Source: an uncultured Ellagibacter sp. (GTDB taxonomy: Bacteria; Actinomycetota; Coriobacteriia; Coriobacteriales; Eggerthellaceae). Taken from it: a DNA stretch of 10,174 nt. Position numbers and translations under genes: made by a program. The notes under the pieces were generated by a model. That model made no database searches. It was given only the letters and a program-made list of their open reading frames with translations, and was not told the origin of the DNA. Positions 6,523-10,174 of this stretch are shown here, in pieces. The stretch spans positions 1 through 10,174 of the forward strand of contig NZ_CAKUAL010000069.1 of NCBI RefSeq assembly GCF_934636505.1. Direction: 5' to 3'. How positions within the stretch are numbered: position 1 is the stretch's first letter; every line of letters begins with the position of its first letter.

Positions 6523-6840
6523 ATGAAACGTGACGTGAGAATAACGATATTGAAATCCGAGGTCGACGAAAGGCTAGCCGAAGAATACGCGATTCCCAAC
6601 TTCGGCCCTTGCCCTTTCCACAAAGCCGGGCAGGTGTTTGTTAGCGATGGCGAGCACAAACCGAATGGCCTGTGCGAGTATGCATGGAAACCCATAGAAG
6701 CAATGGTCGCATCGCTTTCCCATGGGGAGCTCCTCCAGCCAAAAGGAACATGGATGCGCGATGATGACAAAGGAGTGTTCGCCTGCGTAGACGGACTGCG
6801 CCCGGTCATCATGCTCATAGAGGCGATAGACGCGGAATGA
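6523..6840 (+). CDS. TIGR04076 family small protein
   Basis: This 105-residue soluble protein shows the TIGR04076 pattern: VRITILKSEVD near the start, EEYAIPNFGPCPFHKAGQVF (C30), GLCEYAWKPI (C51), and FACVDGLRPVIMLIEAID (C88) at the end. The family is widespread in anaerobes and has no assigned function. The conserved Cys residues suggest metal or thiol chemistry. CAGGAG (6509-6514) precedes the ATG by 8 nt. It is the last gene of the Sir2-like operon before a strong hairpin, so it may be a substrate, carrier or accessory of the sirtuin-like enzymes. That link rests only on position. Confidence 0.8.
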   Translation: MKRDVRITILKSEVDERLAEEYAIPNFGPCPFHKAGQVFVSDGEHKPNGLCEYAWKPIEAMVASLSHGELLQPKGTWMRDDDKGVFACVDGLRPVIMLIEAIDAE

Positions 6841-6852
6841 GTTTTAGCCACG

Positions 6853-6884
6853 GCTTCCGAACCAGGGGTTCGGAGGCAATTATT
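6853..6884 (+). terminator. Terminator of the Sir2-like operon
   Basis: GCTTCCGAACC (6853-6863) pairs with GGTTCGGAGGC (6867-6877) as an 11-bp stem with one T-G wobble and a 3-nt loop, starting 13 nt after the stop codon. It is followed by AATTATT. The tail is A/T-rich rather than a pure T-run. Confidence 0.65.
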
Positions 6885-7440
6885 CCCGCTATTCCCACTC
6901 TTTCACGCTCGTTTGCCGTGACGTCATTCCAGCCTATTCCGGTTGGGTCGTCGATTATAGCCGTCTTACCGCCAAATCCCGCTGCGTGACTTCGCGTGGG
7001 TGTTTGGGACGATACGTGGGACAGCGCAGATAACTTTTCGGCTGCCGAAGGCCCGCAGTTTCGTTTTTGTCCCCGGGACAAAAAAGAACAGGTTATTGGG
7101 GTTCGGAATTACTCGAAACGAATGACAAAGCGGGTGATTGTCTTTATTGAAGCCTATTTGGCGAAGCGAATCGTAGCCGGTGGCTTTATCGGCTCGTGCT
7201 CCTGCAAGTCAAGAGGGATGCGCAAGAGAGATAAATTAAAGAGTCGTTACTGGCGGCTTTATCTTCGGCCGCTGGAACAGCGTTCGCTTGCAATCTATCA
7301 AAGGTATGCCCTTGGTAGATTGTCTGCTTGCTATCAGTCCTGTCGTCGCCAGGGGCGCGCGTTGAATCGATGCGGCAGGCGCATAGAAGCAAATGAAGGC
7401 TAAAGACGCCCATTCAAGATCAGCCGCACGCAGGCGGGTA
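6885..7440. other. Gene-poor region, no convincing gene
   Basis: This 556-base stretch lies between the sirtuin-like operon and the convergent ATPase gene. An open frame at 6996-7403 (GTG start, 135 codons) is very basic and resembles no family I know; I do not call it. A motif CGTCATTCCAG (6920-6930) recurs near 8829 in a similar setting. Two similar 24-mers ending in GGCTTTATC occur near 7169 and 7243. Nothing else is supported. Confidence 0.5.
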
Positions 7441-7463
7441 TCGAAAGGAGGCATTGCCCTCCT
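7441..7463 (-). terminator. Short terminator-like hairpin at the ATPase stop codon
   Basis: AGGAGG (7446-7451) and CCTCCT (7458-7463) form a 6-bp stem with a 6-nt loop. Read on the minus strand, it is followed by TTTCGA and overlaps the TAG stop of the ATPase. It is short, with a weak T-tract. Confidence 0.4.
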
Positions 7464-8694
7464 AGAATGCTCTCCCTTCCTGCATGAACTCGGGGATGTT
7501 GGCATGAATGATGCCGTCCCTACGCTGGATGGGGTCGCCTCGCGTCAGCAGGTACTTGGGGTAGTTGTCCCTGATCTGTTCGAAGGGACGGTACTCGCGC
7601 TCTTCGGTGGACCGGTCTGCCATGATGGTCATTGCAACCTGAACGTATGCATAGCCCATCTCGGGGGTTCTGAGGATGAAGTCGCATTCCAGCTTCCCGA
7701 TGCGTCCGACGCTGACCTTGCAACCCTGCGCGAGAGCGTAGCGGTAGACGATGTTCTCGAGGACGGGCCCGTAGTTGATGCGGTTGTCGGTGTTGAGGGC
7801 GAAGTAGAAGCCCAGGTCCGCCAGGTAGTACTTTTGCTCGCCCCGCAGCGATTTCCGGGACTTCAGGTCGAAGCGGGCGCACTTGCTGACGATCTTCGCG
7901 CCCTCGAGGATCCGGAGGTACCGCGCGAGCGTCTCGCGCTTGATTTTCACGCCCTGCTTGCTCTCGAGGTCCGATCGGATGTTCGCAAGCGACGTGGTGG
8001 CGCCGAAGTTGTTGATGACGTAGTCGCGCACCTGGTTGAACACGGAGACGTTCTTGATCTTCACGCGCCTGCGGATGTCCTTCTCGAAGATTTCCTCGAT
8101 AACAGCAGCAACGTAAGCGCGCTTGTCGGCGAGCTGGGGGTAATCCATCGCTTTCGGGAAGCCGCCCTCGAGGATGTAGGCGTCGAACTCCGCGACCGGG
8201 TTCGGGTTCACGGGCAGTCCCAAGAAACGCTTCATCTGGCAATACTCGCCGAAGCCCAGCGTCTGCATCTCGAATTCGATGTAGCGCCCGGTTAATTTCG
8301 TGGCCAGTTCGCCCGAGAGCAGATAGGAGTTTGACCCGGTGATGAAGATGGAGAAGCCGCCTTCGGTGCGCAACCCGTTGAGCACGTCTTCGAAGCCATC
8401 GACGTTCTGTACCTCGTCGATGAAAAGGTATTTCGTCCCCGAGACGGCGAGCAGGGGCTCGACGAGGGCCTCGAGCTGTTCTGAGGTCTTGACGGATCGG
8501 TACCCGTACCGGTCTAGGTCGAAAAAGACGATGTGCCCATCATCGACGCCTTCTGCCCTCAGCTCTTCGGCGATGCACTGCATGAGGCAGGACTTGCCGC
8601 AGCGGCGGACGCCGGTGATGACCTTGATCATCCCGTCGTCATGGTAGAAGCTGCGGATCTTCTTCAGGTAGTTCTCTCTAGGGAACAAACGCAT
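7462..8694 (-). CDS. AAA-type ATPase with DUF4143 C-terminal domain
   Basis: The 410-residue protein starts MRLFPRENYLKKIRSFYHDD. The N-terminal AAA_14 domain has Walker A GVRRCGKS (29-35), Walker B YLFIDE (89-94), a sensor strand IFITGSNS (116-123) and a conserved LTGR (134-137). A winged-helix/linker part follows (EEIFEKDIRRRVKIKN onward, about 210-280). The DUF4143 region comes last, with YLADLGFYFAL and GPVLENIVYRYALAQG, then the typical end IRDNYPKYLLT. I chose the second in-frame ATG because GGAG lies 7 nt upstream of it. The first ATG (8712) would add MKIGAR and has no ribosome site. Family members are abundant in gut anaerobes, vary between strains and have no settled function. It is complete and stands alone. 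Confidence 0.88.
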   Translation of the reverse strand: MRLFPRENYLKKIRSFYHDDGMIKVITGVRRCGKSCLMQCIAEELRAEGVDDGHIVFFDLDRYGYRSVKTSEQLEALVEPLLAVSGTKYLFIDEVQNVDGFEDVLNGLRTEGGFSIFITGSNSYLLSGELATKLTGRYIEFEMQTLGFGEYCQMKRFLGLPVNPNPVAEFDAYILEGGFPKAMDYPQLADKRAYVAAVIEEIFEKDIRRRVKIKNVSVFNQVRDYVINNFGATTSLANIRSDLESKQGVKIKRETLARYLRILEGAKIVSKCARFDLKSRKSLRGEQKYYLADLGFYFALNTDNRINYGPVLENIVYRYALAQGCKVSVGRIGKLECDFILRTPEMGYAYVQVAMTIMADRSTEEREYRPFEQIRDNYPKYLLTRGDPIQRRDGIIHANIPEFMQEGRAF

Positions 8695-8724
8695 TCTGGC
8701 TCCAATCTTCATTGGAGCCAGAAT
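8693..8724 (-). promoter_or_regulatory. Perfect 14-bp dyad over the ATPase ribosome site and start codon
   Basis: ATTCTGGCTCCAAT (8693-8706) and ATTGGAGCCAGAAT (8711-8724) are perfect complements with a 4-nt loop. On the minus-strand mRNA the right arm contains the GGAG ribosome site and the first two bases of the start codon, so the hairpin would hide both. As DNA it is a 32-bp operator-sized dyad. The other in-frame ATG falls at the mirror position. Confidence 0.75.
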
Positions 8725-9035
8725 ATCAAATTAGAGGTTTATTGGGGTACTCGTTATCGCCTAAGCGATTTATACCCCCATAACTAAGGAATTTTCTACT
8801 CTCACTCGATAGTTGCGGTTCTGCCGTCCCGTCATTCCAGTTGCGCCCAGTTTTCGGTGCCGTCTCGAGCCGAGTGCCGCCAGGTAACGCCTCGTCGCGT
8901 TTCGTCGGCTTCGGAGACAAAAGTCGGGACAACTTCAAAAACTTTTTTCAAACTCAGGGTTTTGAGTTTTCGCTTTTGCCCCAAAAGGCGCGGCGAGCCG
9001 CCTTTGGAGGCTCGATAGCACCGAAAACGCCCCTT
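8725..9035. other. Gene-poor stretch with short dyads
   Basis: No gene is supported. The part at 8795-8850 resembles 6890-6935 (shared CGTCATTCCAG and surrounding bases). AAACTCA (8950-8956) and TGAGTTT (8963-8969) form an A/T-rich hairpin. AAAGGC and GCCTTT flank a GC-rich centre at about 8984-9005. These look like relics or folded ends of lost genes. The leader and promoter of the minus-strand ATPase lie in the first 60 bases, with a possible -10 near 8725. Confidence 0.4.
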
Positions 9036-9362
9036 TTAAACCCACCCGCTCTTTAGTGCGCAAGCCGCCAGTTGCAATCGCAAGTGAGTTAACGCGGGTG
9101 GCTTGCGCGTCGTTCGCAAAACCGCAGGTTGCAGGTCTTCATTGCTAGTAGGAGAAATGAGTAGCCTCGGGTGGCTTTCCCATGAGTCGCGGAACGGGCC
9201 GGGGGCTTCGCTTGCGTCCAGATCGATTTGTGCGCGTTCGAACTCCTGCGCGAGCGATGATATGAAGTGGATGATTTTCCGCCAGAAGGGCTTCCAAGTG
9301 CCGGGGCGTTTCCCTCGGCTTTTTCTTATCCGGCAGAACCCCGCGACAGCCCTACGCGACGC
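9036..9362 (-). other. Open minus-strand frame without a start codon, unidentified
   Basis: Directly after the stop of the ATPase remnant, and in the same frame, the minus strand stays open for 108 codons to a TAA at 9036-9038. The central part (WKPFWRKIIHFISSLAQEFE, then RAQIDLDASEAPGPFRDSWE) has protein-like composition. There is no ATG, GTG or TTG with a ribosome site at its head. It may be a gene fragment or a repeat that happens to be open. I do not recognise a family. Confidence 0.25.
9058..9108. repeat. Long dyad with an inner hairpin
   Basis: GCGCAAGCCGCC (9058-9069) pairs with GGTGGCTTGCGC (9097-9108), 12 bp with one G-T wobble. The loop holds a second small hairpin, TTGC-AATC-GCAA (9072-9083). 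No T-tract follows on either strand, so it is not an ordinary terminator. A structured RNA, a recombination site or a repeat unit are all possible. Confidence 0.5.
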
Positions 9363-9539
9363 TCAGAGCCCATGCTCGCCGCGCAGCCATCTCGCGGGGT
9401 CCAGCACGAGCACACCCTCCGGGATATAGGGCTCATGCCTCGTGCGGGCAACGAGGGCCTTCGGGAGCGCGTCCCTGATGGGCAGAAGCGGCGCGAGCTC
9501 CCTCTCGAGCGTCGATTCGGAGCTTATATTGTCTCTCGC
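9363..9539 (-). pseudogene. C-terminal remnant of a second DUF4143 ATPase
   Basis: The minus strand reads 58 residues from ARDNISSESTLERELAPLLP through IRDALPKALVARTRHEPYIP to EGVLVLDPARWLRGEHGL and a stop. This is the well-known C-terminus of DUF4143 ATPases. It aligns with the end of the intact ATPase (STEEREYRPFEQIRDNYPKY against STLERELAPLLPIRDALPKA). An in-frame TAA (9540-9542) and the absence of any ATPase domain upstream show that about 350 codons are gone. The two palindromes just upstream could be its old promoter region, which would make this an internal deletion. Confidence 0.8.
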
Positions 9540-9556
9540 TTAGACTCTGCTTCCCA

Positions 9557-9591
9557 GTTTCGAAACTCAAGATCTTTTAAAGTTTCGAAAC
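9557..9591. promoter_or_regulatory. Two GTTTCGAAAC palindromes 25 bp apart
   Basis: The perfect 10-bp palindrome GTTTCGAAAC occurs at 9557-9566 and 9582-9591, centre to centre 25 bp, with an A/T-rich spacer containing TTTAAAAGATCTT on the minus strand. The arrangement suggests tandem operator sites for a dimeric DNA-binding protein. The neighbour downstream on the minus strand is the DUF4143 remnant. Confidence 0.5.
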
Positions 9592-9622
9592 CGAGAAGGC
9601 AATATGTGCAAGGATGCTTCGA

Positions 9623-9644
9623 GGATCGAATCCCGGTCGCGCCA
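9623..9644 (+). other. Possible tRNA 3'-end fragment (attachment-site remnant)
   Basis: The sequence GATCGAATCCCGGTCGCGCCA (9624-9644 as tRNA positions 53-73) fits a T-loop (ATCGAAT), the 3' T-stem (CCCGG), a 7-base acceptor strand (TCGCGCC) and the discriminator A. The matching 5' T-stem, anticodon arm and 5' acceptor are absent. Genomic islands that integrate at tRNA genes leave such 3' ends. Chance similarity is possible because T-loop motifs are short. Confidence 0.35.
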
Positions 9645-9676
9645 TGTCGGCAGCGATGTCGGGGCGCATCCGCGCG

Positions 9677-9685
9677 TGCTACAAT
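9677..9685 (+). promoter_or_regulatory. Extended -10 promoter of the yjdF leader
   Basis: TGCTACAAT gives an extended -10 (TG-n-TACAAT, hexamer at 9680-9685). No good -35 is visible at 16-18 bp, which is usual for extended -10 promoters. Transcription would begin at about 9691-9693, right at the base of the leader's closing stem. Confidence 0.6.
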
Positions 9686-9693
9686 GCGGGCAT

Positions 9694-9781
9694 CAGAGAT
9701 GAAAACACAGTCCCCGTCGGGTAGTCGTGGGCGTGCGGAAATCCGCATCAGTAACCTGCCTCCTTGGTTGTCCCTTCTCTG
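9694..9781 (+). ncRNA. Probable yjdF-class riboswitch in the yjdF leader
   Basis: CAGAGA (9694-9699) and TCTCTG (9776-9781) can pair as a P1 stem closing an 88-nt structured leader. It contains a strong hairpin TGCGG-AAAT-CCGCA (9734-9747) and conserved-looking single-stranded stretches around it (ACACAGTCCCCG and CAGTAACCTGCCTCC). The leader starts at the predicted transcription start and ends 16 nt before the AAGGAGG ribosome site of yjdF. yjdF genes are known to be preceded by the yjdF RNA, which senses azaaromatic compounds. I infer the class from the downstream gene and overall layout; I could not test the consensus. Confidence 0.6.
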
Positions 9782-9812
9782 CATGGTCATCTACATAAAG
9801 GAGGAACCAGCC

Positions 9813-10174
9813 ATGCAGATCAGCGTGTCGTCCACCCTGACCGTATATCACGACGGCCAATTCTGGGTCGGGCTGGCGGAGCACGTCGAGGGCGGAAGGT
9901 ACGGCGCCGCCCGCATCGTCTTCGGCACGGAGCCGTCCGATGAGGAGATCCTGCGATTCGTTACAAGCGAATGGGAGAAGCTCTCGTTCTTCGGCGACGA
10001 GTCCACGGAAACAAGCAAGCCCGCGAAGAACCCCAAGCGACGCGCCCGCGAGGCAGCGAAAGCCCTTAAGCGGCCCGCGGTGAGCACAAAGGCGCAGCAG
10101 GCACTCGTGGCACAGAGAGAAGCGATGAAGCAGGAGTCAGCTCATGCAAGAAGCCGACGCCGCGCGGAAGAGGC
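9813..10174 (+). CDS. yjdF: YjdF/DUF2992 family protein, 3' end beyond the window
   Basis: The first 120 residues are visible. The N-terminal domain has STLTVYHDGQFWVGLAEHVE (7-26), then ARIVFGTEPSDEEILRFV (33-50), the conserved DUF2992 signature of an aromatic-rich small beta domain. A basic C-terminal helix follows with KNPKRRAREAAKAL (72-85) and VSTKAQQALVAQREAMK (90-106), which are hallmark family motifs. It has an excellent ribosome site (AAGGAGG, 9798-9804). The protein's role is not well established. Its riboswitch in other bacteria responds to planar nitrogen aromatics, pointing to detoxification or handling of such compounds. About 25 to 35 residues should follow past the edge, to judge from the remnant at 2966-3067. 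Confidence 0.88.
   Translation, partial: MQISVSSTLTVYHDGQFWVGLAEHVEGGRYGAARIVFGTEPSDEEILRFVTSEWEKLSFFGDESTETSKPAKNPKRRAREAAKALKRPAVSTKAQQALVAQREAMKQESAHARSRRRAEE

Noticed and set aside
6996..7403. Plus-strand open frame of 135 codons with GTG start
   Set aside because: It is strongly basic, has no ribosome site and no family I recognise, and crosses the 24-mer repeats out of phase. It is more likely non-coding.
7393..8295. Long plus-strand open frame of 300 codons
   Set aside because: It lies entirely opposite the AAA/DUF4143 ATPase gene, which has clear Walker motifs. The plus frame shows no domain and is rich in Val/Asp/Leu, as expected of the antisense of a coding strand.
9103..9429. Plus-strand open frame of 108 codons
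   Set aside because: It is antisense to the DUF4143 relic in its second half, and its start has no ribosome site.

Overview
The window is moderately GC-rich bacterial DNA, by eye in the high-50s percent G+C. The gene content fits a gut Actinobacterium of the Coriobacteriia (Eggerthellaceae-like): a NirJ2/AhbD-type radical SAM enzyme of siroheme-to-heme metabolism, a Fur/zinc-uptake cluster, and several DUF4143 and YjdF accessory genes. The taxonomic call is inference from gene content and codon style, not from a marker gene.

Left part (1-3160, plus strand). First comes a radical SAM/SPASM protein of the NirJ/AhbD heme-synthesis group, then a DUF454 membrane protein. A broken metal-homeostasis cluster follows. 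Its Fur/Zur-type regulator is interrupted by a frameshift. A small two-helix membrane protein with a Cys cluster comes next, then the 5' third of a ZnuA-like metal-binding lipoprotein. That lipoprotein gene does not continue into its normal C-terminal half; it runs into the 3' tail of a yjdF (DUF2992) gene. Zinc uptake at this locus is therefore probably dead, and the junction records a deletion or recombination.

Middle part (3260-6880). A TetR-family regulator on the minus strand is divergent from a tight plus-strand operon of three different Sir2-like proteins and a small TIGR04076 protein, closed by a hairpin terminator. None of the three sirtuin-like proteins has the catalytic His of deacylase sirtuins. 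Two have Gln there, as in class M (SirTM) ADP-ribosyltransferases. The middle one has Glu and has lost the zinc-binding cysteines. The usual SirTM partners (macrodomain, lipoate ligase, GcvH-L) are absent from the window. This trio is the best candidate for an undescribed system.

Right part (6880-10174). This is a gene-poor accessory region. It holds one intact DUF4143 AAA-type ATPase on the minus strand, whose start codon lies in a perfect 14-bp dyad. It also holds the C-terminal remnant of a second such ATPase next to two GTTTCGAAAC palindromes, a possible tRNA 3'-end (attachment-site) fragment, and several dyads and repeats. At the edge is a well-formed yjdF gene preceded by an extended -10 promoter and a structured leader that is probably a yjdF-class riboswitch. 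The window thus contains one live yjdF, cut by the edge, and one yjdF tail left inside the ruined zinc locus.
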